This document shows positions 1-6,547 of a DNA stretch of 12,070 bases, piece after piece. The position numbers and the translations under genes were made by a program. Numbering within the stretch: position 1 is the stretch's first letter; every line of letters starts with the position of its first letter. The notes under the pieces are model-generated. The model searched no databases, was not told where the DNA came from, and saw only the letters and a list, made by a program, of their open reading frames with translations. Source of the stretch: Caryophanales bacterium UBA3260 (GTDB taxonomy: Bacteria > Bacillota_I > Bacilli_A > RF39 > UBA660); the NCBI GenBank assembly GCA_002362595.1, contig DEUO01000166.1, forward strand, positions 1-12,070. The letters are read 5' to 3'.

Positions 1-267
1 TACACTTTTATCTTACAACTTCATATAGAGGGAGGATTTCCAGTCGGGTCAACAAATAATAATTGTATAGATAATGGATATTTTGGTAAGATAGAAAAAG
101 ATAAAATTGATAGAATATTAATATGTTCTGATGGATATTATGATAATTTTTATGAATATCCTAAAGAAAATAAAGAGTTTGATAGTGAATATGTTATAAA
201 TAGAATAAATAATAAGTTAGATGAAGATGTGAGAGATGATACTTCTTATATATTAATAGAAATTTAA
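1..267 (+). CDS. PP2C-family protein phosphatase, C-terminal fragment (5' end outside window)
   Basis: Frame 1 is open from the first base to a TAA at 265-267, giving the last 88 residues of a protein whose start lies upstream. The fragment carries ILICSDGYYDNF (near residues 40-51) and ends DVRDDTSYILIEI. These resemble the late motifs of PP2C/PPM phosphatases: the strand with SDG, whose Asp binds metal in the family, and the terminal D-D/N-x-T/S strand ending in ILxEI. Members dephosphorylate phosphoserine/threonine using Mn/Mg, and bacterial ones often counter Hanks-type kinases. The N-terminal metal-binding motifs (DGxG and others) are not in the window, so activity cannot be judged. A SpoIIE-like variant is the main alternative. 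No hairpin follows; an extended -10 element begins 3 nt after the stop. Confidence 0.6.
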   Translation, partial: YTFILQLHIEGGFPVGSTNNNCIDNGYFGKIEKDKIDRILICSDGYYDNFYEYPKENKEFDSEYVINRINNKLDEDVRDDTSYILIEI

Positions 268-269
268 TA

Positions 270-278
270 TGTTATAAT
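270..278 (+). promoter_or_regulatory. Extended -10 promoter upstream of the DUF3592-like gene
   Basis: The sequence TGTTATAAT is an exact TGnTATAAT extended -10. No convincing -35 lies 17 nt upstream. The start codon at 298 is only 19 nt past the -10, which predicts a leader of about 13 nt containing the AGGTGA site at 288-293. The AT-rich background makes chance TATAAT common, but the TG extension and position support it. Confidence 0.5.
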
Positions 279-297
279 ATATATAGTAGGTGATATT

Positions 298-1170
298 ATG
301 AAAAAACAAGTTAGTATTAAAGATGCCGATGTAATGGATGTGACAGAACAAGAAAAGAAAGATAAGAAAAGGAAAATAAGAATAATAAGTCTTATGATAT
401 TTGTTTCTTTATTTGGTTTACTTTTTTTATCAACTTATTTAAGATGGAATGCAGATATTGCTGATAAACATAAGATTATATATTATAAACAAGATGGATT
501 AAAGATTAATTCTTTAGTTGACTTCTATGGGGGAGATGTTAACTTAGATATTTTAGATGATGATGCTATTGTTATGTTTTGTTCTAAAGAATATGGACAG
601 AATTGTATAACAGCTGATTATTTGAATCCATTAGAAAATATTTTTAGAAATCCTGTTATAATAATAAATATAGTTATAATTATAGATTTAATATTATTTT
701 ATAACTTAATAAAAGATAAGTATATGAAAGATTTTTATAAGTTAATTATGGGAATTGTAATATTAATTTATGGTTTAGGTTTATCATTTATGCAAGTTTA
801 TAAAGTAGCTGAATATTATATTTTTGTTAATAATCAGTTTTCTGCAAATGCTGTTATCTTTAAAGGAGTTATTACAGATAATGATAAGAAATTTAATCCT
901 ATTGTTAAATATGAAATAGATGGTAAGGAATATATTGAATATTTAGATACAGAAGTAAAGGGAAAAGTTAGTGATAAAATAGGTGACGAAATAAAAATAC
1001 ATTATTATAAGAAAGATAAAAGTAATATTGTGGGTAAAAGAAATGTTTTATGGCGTATTGCTCCATTTATATTAGGAATTTTAATTACAATTGAATCTAT
1101 TTATTTCTTTCCAAAGTATAGAAAGATAGTTGAAGATAAGAAAGACTCAAAAGAAGAAATAAAATCTTAA
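298..1170 (+). CDS. Four-TM membrane protein with DUF3592-like extracytoplasmic domain
   Basis: This 290-residue protein starts at the ATG behind AGGTGA (288-293). A charged, Lys-rich N-terminus (1-27) precedes a membrane helix at about 28-48. A loop of about 70 residues with two cysteines (near 95 and 103) leads to helices at about 119-138 and 147-167 and a last helix at about 252-271. The segment at about 183-248 (AVIFKGVITDNDKKF, then VKYEIDGKEYIEY, then GDEIKIHYYKKDKSN) follows the DUF3592 pattern of a small beta domain between two helices, in which a Val-x-Tyr-x-(I/V)-Asp-Gly-Lys strand pair precedes a GdxIxIxYxxxxP/S motif. DUF3592 has no established biochemical function. It appears to be a single-gene unit with its own extended -10 and a terminator. 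The family match is moderate; the topology is clearer. Confidence 0.6.
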   Translation: MKKQVSIKDADVMDVTEQEKKDKKRKIRIISLMIFVSLFGLLFLSTYLRWNADIADKHKIIYYKQDGLKINSLVDFYGGDVNLDILDDDAIVMFCSKEYGQNCITADYLNPLENIFRNPVIIINIVIIIDLILFYNLIKDKYMKDFYKLIMGIVILIYGLGLSFMQVYKVAEYYIFVNNQFSANAVIFKGVITDNDKKFNPIVKYEIDGKEYIEYLDTEVKGKVSDKIGDEIKIHYYKKDKSNIVGKRNVLWRIAPFILGILITIESIYFFPKYRKIVEDKKDSKEEIKS

Positions 1171-1196
1171 AGAAGTATTAACTACTTCTTTTTTTT
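1169..1196 (+). terminator. Rho-independent terminator after the DUF3592-like gene
   Basis: A perfect 8-bp stem (AAGAAGTA at 1170-1177 with TACTTCTT at 1183-1190, one further A-T pair outside) closes a 5-nt loop TTAAC and is followed by an unbroken T tract to 1196. The last A of the stop codon is the first base of the 8-bp stem. Confidence 0.85.
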
Positions 1197-1206
1197 ATGA
1201 TATAAT
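1178..1206 (+). promoter_or_regulatory. Extended -10 promoter of the DUF2207 operon, overlapping the terminator
   Basis: TGATATAAT at 1198-1206 is an exact extended -10. Exactly 17 nt upstream of TATAAT, the hexamer TTAACT at 1178-1183 matches four of six bases of TTGACA, and it is formed by the loop and first stem base of the terminator hairpin. Predicted start of transcription is near 1213, giving a leader of about 26 nt. Confidence 0.55.
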
Positions 1207-1238
1207 TTTATAAGAATAATAGAAGGTTGTTGGTAACT

Positions 1239-3356
1239 ATGAGAAAGAAATTAATGTATATATTTTTATTCTTTATTTGTTCTTTTATTTCTTTTAATAA
1301 AATAGTAAATGCTGAAGAATATTATAGTGAATTAATGCCACAATCTAAAGCTGTTACTATGGTTAATATAGATAAAATTACTTTGGAAAACTTTGGGGTT
1401 ATAAAATATGTAAAGATAGGAACTGATCAGGGAACTAGGTTTGAAATTATAGGAAGATTTACAAATGGGTTTGATTCAGATGTAAATGTAAAGCTTAAAT
1501 ATACTTTTTATGATGGAGCTAAGAATGTTTTAAAAGAATATAACGAAGATATTATTGCATATAAGGATTATGGAGCTTCTTATACTAAAGTTGTTCAAGC
1601 TAATAGTGATGGTTATAGTATTGATGATGTAAAGTATTATACTTTGGAAGTAAGTGTTCCAATGGAAGTAAGTATTTTCGATGGAGCAGATACTGGTTCA
1701 TATTTTTATGATAATTTTCATAGCGAGATAAATGTAAAACTTAATAATATTTATGAAGTTAATGAAAAATTTTTAGGTAAGTTTAAAGGATCTGTAAGAG
1801 CAATAGATATGGATATTCCTTTTAGACATAAATATAAAAGAGCAGATGGGGCTAATATTAATAAGAGGGCAATTATAAGTGATATTTCTGCTTCAGATTC
1901 ATATGATGAATATATAAAAAAAGGATTAAAAGTTGTAACTATAGGAAATGCAGAACAGGGCGAAACAGAGAAAGAATTTGAGTTCGGATATAAGTATAAT
2001 GTTGGTAAAGATAAAATTAAAGGAAACGATGAAGTATTCTTTTACTTAGTTAATAATAATCAAGTAGAAATAAATAATTATACTTTTAAAATAAATCTAC
2101 CTCAAGAATTTGATAAAAATAATGTATCTTTTGTAGATGGTAATGGAAATATAGTAGATAATATAGAATATAAAGTTGAAGATAATAGTGTTATAGGAAA
2201 ATTTACAGATGTTGTTAAAACAGAAAGTATATATGCTATTAAGATATTGTTACCAGATAATTATTTTGTTAATACTACATTAAATATAAGTAATAATACT
2301 TGGATAGCTTTTGTATTGCCTGTTACTTTTATGGTTTTAACAATAGTTATACGTTTTATGGGTAAGAAGGAAAAGAATAAAAAGAATAATCAAGTTGGTT
2401 TATATTTAGATGAAGAAGTAAATAGTTTAGAAGTGGGTTATGTATTAAATGATGGACTTAAGGAAACAGAGATTTCTTCATTAGTATTTTATTTAGCTAA
2501 TAAAGGATATATAAGTATCGAAAGTGATAGAAAGGGATATGTTCTTACTAAAGTTAAAGAATATGATGGTAATAATAAAATAGAAGAAACTTTAATGAAA
2601 AGATTATTTAATGAGAAAAGTTCTGTTACTAGAAAAGATTTGAAAGAAAATTTACTGAATATTAAAGAAGAAATAGATAAAATATTTAAATATAAGAAGA
2701 ATAAAAGATTCTTTATACGTTCAGTTTTTAATTATAAATTGGTATTCTGGTTAATGATTTTAGTTATATACTTTGTTGTTATGAATGACTTATTATTTGA
2801 ATATCAACCTAATCTTTTATTAGTTAATGTTATTCCAGGATTTATTGGTCTTGTAATTATGCTTATTCCTTTAACTTCTAAGAAATATCAATTAATTGAA
2901 AAAATATTATGTGTAATGGTTGGAGTGGTACTAATTGTGTCCCCAATAATGTTAACTTCTTATGAATCATTTTTACAAGATAATTTATATGTAGCTGCAT
3001 ATATATTGGGAGTTGTTTGTATAGTTAGTATAGCTGTTACTACAAGTATGATGAATAGAAGAACTGCTTATGGTAATCATATTTATAATAAGATAATTGA
3101 TTATAAGAGTTACTTAGTAAATGTAAGTGAAGAAGAGATAAAAGAAGCAGTTAAAAATAATAGTAATTACTTTTATGATGTATTACCTTATGTACTTATA
3201 ATGGGTATGTCAGATAAGTTTTATGAGAAGTTTGATAAAATAGAGTTAGAACAACCTAGTTGGTATCATGTAAATAAGTTTAATCTAGAAGACTTTTATA
3301 CAGAAGTTAAAAATATATATTCAGATTTTTATATAGCACTTAATAAAAGAATATAA
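1239..3356 (+). CDS. DUF2207 domain membrane protein with signal peptide
   Basis: This is a 705-residue surface protein. I choose ATG 1239 because it gives a clean signal peptide (MRKKLMYIFLFFICSF, then cleavage after VNA near residue 25). The upstream in-frame TTG at 1227 abuts the AGAAGG site and would add nothing useful. Residues about 35-145 resemble an FxLYD-like beta domain (FTNGFDSDVNVKLKYTFYD). Residues about 165-345 fit the DUF2207 extracellular domain. A helix at about 355-374 leads to a cytoplasmic segment with the hallmark LEVGYVLNDG...ISSLVFYLANKGYI, which looks winged-helix-like. Further helices lie near 502-517, 526-546, 556-573 and 584-603. The tail YFYDVLPYVLIMGMSDKFYEKF matches the conserved LPYAxxLGxxxKWxxxF of the family. 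DUF2207 proteins have no firmly assigned function. It is the first gene of an apparent operon with the next two. Confidence 0.75.
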   Translation: MRKKLMYIFLFFICSFISFNKIVNAEEYYSELMPQSKAVTMVNIDKITLENFGVIKYVKIGTDQGTRFEIIGRFTNGFDSDVNVKLKYTFYDGAKNVLKEYNEDIIAYKDYGASYTKVVQANSDGYSIDDVKYYTLEVSVPMEVSIFDGADTGSYFYDNFHSEINVKLNNIYEVNEKFLGKFKGSVRAIDMDIPFRHKYKRADGANINKRAIISDISASDSYDEYIKKGLKVVTIGNAEQGETEKEFEFGYKYNVGKDKIKGNDEVFFYLVNNNQVEINNYTFKINLPQEFDKNNVSFVDGNGNIVDNIEYKVEDNSVIGKFTDVVKTESIYAIKILLPDNYFVNTTLNISNNTWIAFVLPVTFMVLTIVIRFMGKKEKNKKNNQVGLYLDEEVNSLEVGYVLNDGLKETEISSLVFYLANKGYISIESDRKGYVLTKVKEYDGNNKIEETLMKRLFNEKSSVTRKDLKENLLNIKEEIDKIFKYKKNKRFFIRSVFNYKLVFWLMILVIYFVVMNDLLFEYQPNLLLVNVIPGFIGLVIMLIPLTSKKYQLIEKILCVMVGVVLIVSPIMLTSYESFLQDNLYVAAYILGVVCIVSIAVTTSMMNRRTAYGNHIYNKIIDYKSYLVNVSEEEIKEAVKNNSNYFYDVLPYVLIMGMSDKFYEKFDKIELEQPSWYHVNKFNLEDFYTEVKNIYSDFYIALNKRI

Positions 3357-3367
3357 AAGGTGGTGAT
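3356..3367 (+). promoter_or_regulatory. Near-perfect Shine-Dalgarno that decides the start of the next gene
   Basis: AAAGGTGGTGAT differs by one base from the full anti-SD complement AAAGGAGGTGAT. With GGTGG at 3359-3363, the ATG at 3372 lies 8 nt downstream, an ideal distance. The in-frame GTG codons at 3360/3363 and the ATG at 3366 fall inside or too close to the site. Its first base is the final base of the preceding stop codon. Confidence 0.75.
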
Positions 3368-3371
3368 GCTA

Positions 3372-4175
3372 ATGAAAGATAAAAAGGTTAAGTTCAATAA
3401 TGGAGACGAAGTATTTATATTAAGCAGTGATACGAAGGGTATAGTTAAGGAACTTACTTCTTATTTAGGCGAAAACGATAATGTTTATTTGGTTTCAATT
3501 AATGGTAAAGATAAAATGTGTGTTGAATCTAATTTACAATTATGTAGAAAAAATGCTGTTGATATATCTATAGATATAACAGATATGGCTATTAATTTTA
3601 AAATAGAAGATAAGATACAAGCTATTATAGATAAGCTAAATTTAAAAGAAACGGATGTAGAAAATGAAAAATTACTTAATGCTTGTCGTTTACAAGCTTA
3701 TTTAGCAACGACAAATGAATATGAAGAGACTTCATTTACAATTGGAGATAGTGTTACTAAGAATGAATTATATCATGGCCTGATAAATGGAGATATGGAC
3801 AGTATTATTAATTCTTATATTTTTAGTGAAATATTAAAGAGAATAAATATGGATGTACTTAATGTTGCTCTTAAGAATGAAAATGGACAATATTATGTCG
3901 CTAATTTAGTATTAATAGATGGTGAATATTATTATTTTGACGTTACATTAGAAATGGCTGTTTTTGCAGATAATGGATCTAAGATAAATGATTTTGTTCT
4001 TTGTTGTGGAGCTTTAGGTAAGACAAGTTATGAGCAATTCTTTACACCTTTATGTATAATTGATTTTAATGATAACTTGGGAGAAAGTTTATTACCAAAT
4101 AATATTGCATTTACAGATATTGATATTGATTTAGTAAATAAATTGTTAACGATGGGAGTTAGTAATAATGAATAA
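3372..4175 (+). CDS. Transglutaminase-like protein lacking catalytic Cys and His, with N-terminal SH3-like domain
   Basis: This 267-residue soluble protein has no signal peptide. Residues 5-60 (VKFNNGDEVFILSSDTKGIV, then the strand VYLVSINGKDKMCVESNLQL) look like a small SH3/KOW-type barrel: GDxV...GxVxE...V...G....V....L. Residues about 100-195 follow the transglutaminase-like core. SYIFSEILKRINM corresponds to GYAxxFxxLLxxLGI, and YVANLVLIDGEYYYFDVTLE to HAWNxVxxDGxWYxxDxTW. At the expected catalytic Cys position there is Ile146, and at the expected His there is Tyr175. The Asp (D190) and the neighbouring N178 remain. I infer a non-catalytic, perhaps binding, version of the fold. It follows the DUF2207 gene by 15 nt and overlaps the next gene by 8 nt, so all three are probably co-transcribed. 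The alignment is by eye. Confidence 0.55.
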   Translation: MKDKKVKFNNGDEVFILSSDTKGIVKELTSYLGENDNVYLVSINGKDKMCVESNLQLCRKNAVDISIDITDMAINFKIEDKIQAIIDKLNLKETDVENEKLLNACRLQAYLATTNEYEETSFTIGDSVTKNELYHGLINGDMDSIINSYIFSEILKRINMDVLNVALKNENGQYYVANLVLIDGEYYYFDVTLEMAVFADNGSKINDFVLCCGALGKTSYEQFFTPLCIIDFNDNLGESLLPNNIAFTDIDIDLVNKLLTMGVSNNE

Positions 4176-4656
4176 TAATGTTGTTAAAAAACTTTTTGGT
4201 GACGATTTAATGAAAGCTATGCAAGATAAGATTGTTGAATTTAAAGATGGCAATTATGATGTTGATACTATTTATTCAGCACTTAGATCAACTAATGAAA
4301 GTGTAAGAATAGGTTTATATTTGATGGCATTAGAAAATAATTTAGATGATTTAGCTTATAAGATAAATAAAGTAAATCAAATGCTTAATGCTAGAAGAAA
4401 GAAAGATTTTATATTGGCTTATAAGAATAAAGAAACAGATAAGTTTTTAGCTTCGCTTGGTAAACCTGATAAAATATCATTAATGAAGGATTTAGGTATA
4501 GATGTAGAGTTAGATAAGAGAATACATTTTACTAAGGAACAAAGAGAATATTATGAGATATTAAGTAATTCTATTTTACTTGATCAAGAAGATGATAAAA
4601 GAGATGGAATTGATCAATTTGTTACATATAAGAAAAATGAAGAAAAAAAGGCTTAA
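4168..4656 (+). CDS. Hypothetical helical protein, last gene of the DUF2207 operon
   Basis: I do not recognise this 162-residue protein. It has no signal peptide or membrane segment and reads as mostly alpha-helical: a helix-rich core (YDVDTIYSALRSTNESVRIGL, then MALENNLDDLAYKINKVNQML), a basic stretch (NARRKKDF), and an acidic then Lys-rich tail ending NEEKKA. The ATG at 4168 overlaps the upstream stop by 8 nt (ATGAATAA), and GGGAG at 4154-4158 lies 9 nt before it inside the upstream gene, so translational coupling to the transglutaminase-like gene is likely. This suggests a partner role, perhaps as a cytoplasmic component working with the membrane DUF2207 protein; that is inference from context only. 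Confidence 0.65.
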   Translation: MNNNVVKKLFGDDLMKAMQDKIVEFKDGNYDVDTIYSALRSTNESVRIGLYLMALENNLDDLAYKINKVNQMLNARRKKDFILAYKNKETDKFLASLGKPDKISLMKDLGIDVELDKRIHFTKEQREYYEILSNSILLDQEDDKRDGIDQFVTYKKNEEKKA

Positions 4657-4677
4657 TTTATTTTAAGCTTTCTTTTT
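4648..4677 (+). terminator. Rho-independent terminator after the DUF2207 operon
   Basis: A 9-bp stem (AAGGCTTAA at 4648-4656 with TTAAGCTTT at 4663-4671, including one G-U pair) closes a 6-nt loop and is followed by C and five T. The TAA stop codon at 4654-4656 forms the top of the 5' arm. Confidence 0.8.
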
Positions 4678-4680
4678 ATA

Positions 4681-4689
4681 TGGTAAAAT
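4681..4689 (+). promoter_or_regulatory. Extended -10 promoter of the queuosine salvage gene
   Basis: TGGTAAAAT has the TGn extension and five of six -10 bases. It lies 3 nt after the terminator T tract and 21 nt before the start codon. Predicted transcription begins near 4696, so the ribosome site GAGG at 4698-4701 would sit at the very 5' end of the mRNA. No clear -35 is visible. Confidence 0.45.
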
Positions 4690-4710
4690 GATGGAAAGAG
4701 GTAGAGAAAA

Positions 4711-5646
4711 ATGAGTAAAGTATTAGATAGAATTTCTTCATCAACAAAATATGTTAGTGATAATTCTAAGTATGTAAAGATTAATTATGATGTAATAGAT
4801 AAAATCATAGAAGAAAATAGTATAAAAAGTACTAAGTATTGGATGGAATCAAATCCTTTTGGTTTACTAGATATGGAACTAAGAGATATTATTAATTTTT
4901 TATTGCTTTATCATACTGTAGGATTGTGTTGCTTTTGGGGTGAGCCAAAATGGACTTTGGAAACTCGCGATGGTAATAAGACAGATGGATCTTTTGGTTT
5001 AGTATATGCGTTAATAGACAAATATAAAGATGGAATTAATTATGATATGAGTTATGAAGAATTTAGAAATATGTTAAAAGGAAATGTAGATATTCCTTTA
5101 GTTCATGAGAGATATAATTGTTTTATAAAGATGAGTAATTATTTAAAAAAGATAGATGGAGATTTTTATGATCAAATAAAAGATATTAATAATGATGAAG
5201 AATTACTTGATTATGTAATAGATAACTTTGATTATTTGGAAGATAAATGCGATTATAAGGGAGAAACAATTTATTTTTATAAGAAAGCTCAGTTATTTAC
5301 TTCTGATATTTTAAATGTTAAGAGGTTAGTAGGCAATGTTAATGTAGATTTATCACATTTAGTTGGATGTGCTGATTATAAAATACCTCAAGTAATGAGA
5401 AATTTAGGAATGATAGAATTTAATGATGAATTAGCTAGTTTAGTAGATAGTTTAGTTTTGATACCTAGTGGTTCAGAGATGGAAGTAGAAATAAGAGCTA
5501 ATGACATAGTTGTTATTGATTATATTTATAGAAAATTAAATTCAAATGTAACAAGAATAAATGTTAATGATTTTATATGGTTGTTAGGTCAAGATAAAAG
5601 TAAGATGGTTAAGCCTTATCACAGAACGAAGACAATGAATTATTAG
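4711..5646 (+). CDS. Queuosine salvage protein, Qng1/DUF2419 family (queuosine 5'-phosphate N-glycosylase)
   Basis: This 311-residue protein is about the usual length for the queuosine salvage family. In order it shows these family-type motifs: LCCFWGEPKW (72-81), IPLVHERY (128-135), FYKKAQLFTSDI (189-200), GCADYKIPQVMRNLGMIEF (219-237), SGSEMEVEIRA (253-263) and VNDFIWLLGQDK (285-296). Family members cleave queuosine 5'-monophosphate to release queuine, which tRNA-guanine transglycosylase can insert at position 34 of GUN-anticodon tRNAs. The Asp of ADYxIPQ (D222) is a candidate catalytic acid, from conservation rather than structure. The family is related to helix-hairpin-helix DNA glycosylases, but here the substrate is a nucleotide, not DNA. 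The protein is cytosolic. It has GAGG 9 nt before the ATG and its own predicted promoter, and no other queuosine gene is nearby. An unrecognised gene follows, driven by a separate promoter. Confidence 0.85.
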   Translation: MSKVLDRISSSTKYVSDNSKYVKINYDVIDKIIEENSIKSTKYWMESNPFGLLDMELRDIINFLLLYHTVGLCCFWGEPKWTLETRDGNKTDGSFGLVYALIDKYKDGINYDMSYEEFRNMLKGNVDIPLVHERYNCFIKMSNYLKKIDGDFYDQIKDINNDEELLDYVIDNFDYLEDKCDYKGETIYFYKKAQLFTSDILNVKRLVGNVNVDLSHLVGCADYKIPQVMRNLGMIEFNDELASLVDSLVLIPSGSEMEVEIRANDIVVIDYIYRKLNSNVTRINVNDFIWLLGQDKSKMVKPYHRTKTMNY

Positions 5647-5648
5647 TT

Positions 5649-5677
5649 TTGACATAATAGAAATAATATTTTATAAT
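5649..5677 (+). promoter_or_regulatory. Perfect consensus sigma-70/SigA promoter
   Basis: TTGACA at 5649-5654 and TATAAT at 5672-5677 are both exact and are separated by exactly 17 nt. The -35 starts 3 nt after the stop codon of the queuosine gene. Predicted start of transcription is near 5684, giving a leader of about 24 nt. It is the only fully consensus promoter I found in the window. Confidence 0.9.
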
Positions 5678-5707
5678 ACAACTTAGTTGTTTAAGGGGGA
5701 TTTATAT

Positions 5708-6502
5708 ATGATAGCAGCTAAAAAGGTACCAACATCTAAATTAGTTTATGCTTCTGTTTATCCAGGTAGAATTGAAGTTAAGACAAGAATAGGTGTAGAG
5801 GAAGAAGTATTTTTAAGACTTACTAAAGAATTTAAATTAACGCCAGATAAGGCACGTCAATTTATAGAAAGTGAACAAGATGTTATTTCTACTAGAGGAG
5901 AAGATATATCAAGATATTATTTTTGTGGTAAACATGAAGTAGATGATGTTTTAAGAGCTTATTATGGGGCTTTTGATACTATTTCTAAAGTAGTTAGTTA
6001 TAGAAATAATTTAGATGGATTTACTTTTAGTGAGTTAGTATTGTTTTTTAATTTGTTTGGAAATAAATATAATTTTTATAATTATCGTCAATTACAATTG
6101 GAGAAAATGCTTAAAGCTGAAGATAAAAGAATGTCTAAATTATTAAGTGGTCGTGCTTCATTTTCAGAAAAAGAAGAGGCATTTAATAATGTAAAAAAAT
6201 TAAAAGATTCTTTGGAAGAACAAAAAAGATTAGAAGGAGAACTAGTTGGTTTATTCCAAATGTTAAGAAATTGTAGTATGTCTAAGATATCTTCACAATT
6301 TGATACTACTCGTAATGATATTATGTTTGCTTTACGTCTTATTCCTGAGGGCTGTAGAGTAAATAGTATTAATAATATTGATATTAACTTCGGAGAGATG
6401 GCCGCAGAGCATAAAGATTTAACGTGCGATGTTTATTCACATGATGTAGATATATTAAGTGATTTTGATGTAAAAGGTTATTCGTTTGCAAAGAGAAAGT
6501 AA
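5708..6502 (+). CDS. Hypothetical coiled-coil protein behind a consensus promoter
   Basis: I do not recognise this 264-residue protein. The start is ATG 5708, preceded at a normal distance by the strong site AAGGGGGAT (5693-5701); an upstream in-frame TTG at 5687 lies before that site. The N-terminus (KLVYASVYPGRIEVKTRIG, residues 11-29) looks like a beta pair. Residues about 30-130 are mixed, and about 126-186 are strongly charged and heptad-like (LEKMLKAEDKRMSKLL, then VKKLKDSLEEQKRLEGEL), suggesting a coiled coil. The stretch MSKISSQFDTTRNDIMFALRL (191-211) could be a small helix-turn-helix, but I would not call DNA binding on it. There is no signal peptide or membrane segment. The consensus promoter and strong ribosome site point to high expression. 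A terminator ends it as a single-gene unit. Confidence 0.65.
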   Translation: MIAAKKVPTSKLVYASVYPGRIEVKTRIGVEEEVFLRLTKEFKLTPDKARQFIESEQDVISTRGEDISRYYFCGKHEVDDVLRAYYGAFDTISKVVSYRNNLDGFTFSELVLFFNLFGNKYNFYNYRQLQLEKMLKAEDKRMSKLLSGRASFSEKEEAFNNVKKLKDSLEEQKRLEGELVGLFQMLRNCSMSKISSQFDTTRNDIMFALRLIPEGCRVNSINNIDINFGEMAAEHKDLTCDVYSHDVDILSDFDVKGYSFAKRK

Positions 6503-6520
6503 GAAATTACTTCTTTTTTT
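6494..6520 (+). terminator. Rho-independent terminator with GAAA loop
   Basis: AAGTAA (6497-6502) pairs with TTACTT (6507-6512) around a GAAA tetraloop; G6495 and A6494 can add two pairs across one bulged A. Seven T follow at 6514-6520. The stop codon TAA at 6500-6502 forms the upper 5' arm. The stem is short, but the GNRA loop should stabilise it. Confidence 0.7.
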
Positions 6521-6521
6521 A

Positions 6522-6530
6522 TGATATACT
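6522..6530 (+). promoter_or_regulatory. Extended -10 promoter of the Nudix-CYTH pair
   Basis: TGATATACT has the TGn extension and five of six -10 bases, 1 nt after the terminator T tract. Predicted transcription starts near 6537, inside or just at the Shine-Dalgarno AAAGGTGAT (6535-6543). If so, the leader would be only about 11 nt. Confidence 0.5.
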
Positions 6531-6547
6531 TTATAAAGGTGATTGTA

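Noticed and set aside
1227..1238. Upstream TTG starts for the DUF2207 gene
   Set aside because: They abut the AGAAGG site with no usable spacing. ATG 1239 gives a standard signal peptide. Spacing to ATG 1239 is somewhat long, so some doubt remains.
4711..5646. DNA-repair glycosylase reading of the Qng1-family protein
   Set aside because: The fold is distantly related to DNA glycosylases, but the motif series is that of queuosine salvage and no helix-hairpin-helix DNA-binding motif is visible.
6521..6547. Upstream in-frame ATG for the Nudix gene
   Set aside because: This ATG overlaps the predicted -10, follows the terminator T tract directly, and has no Shine-Dalgarno. ATG 6548 has a strong one.
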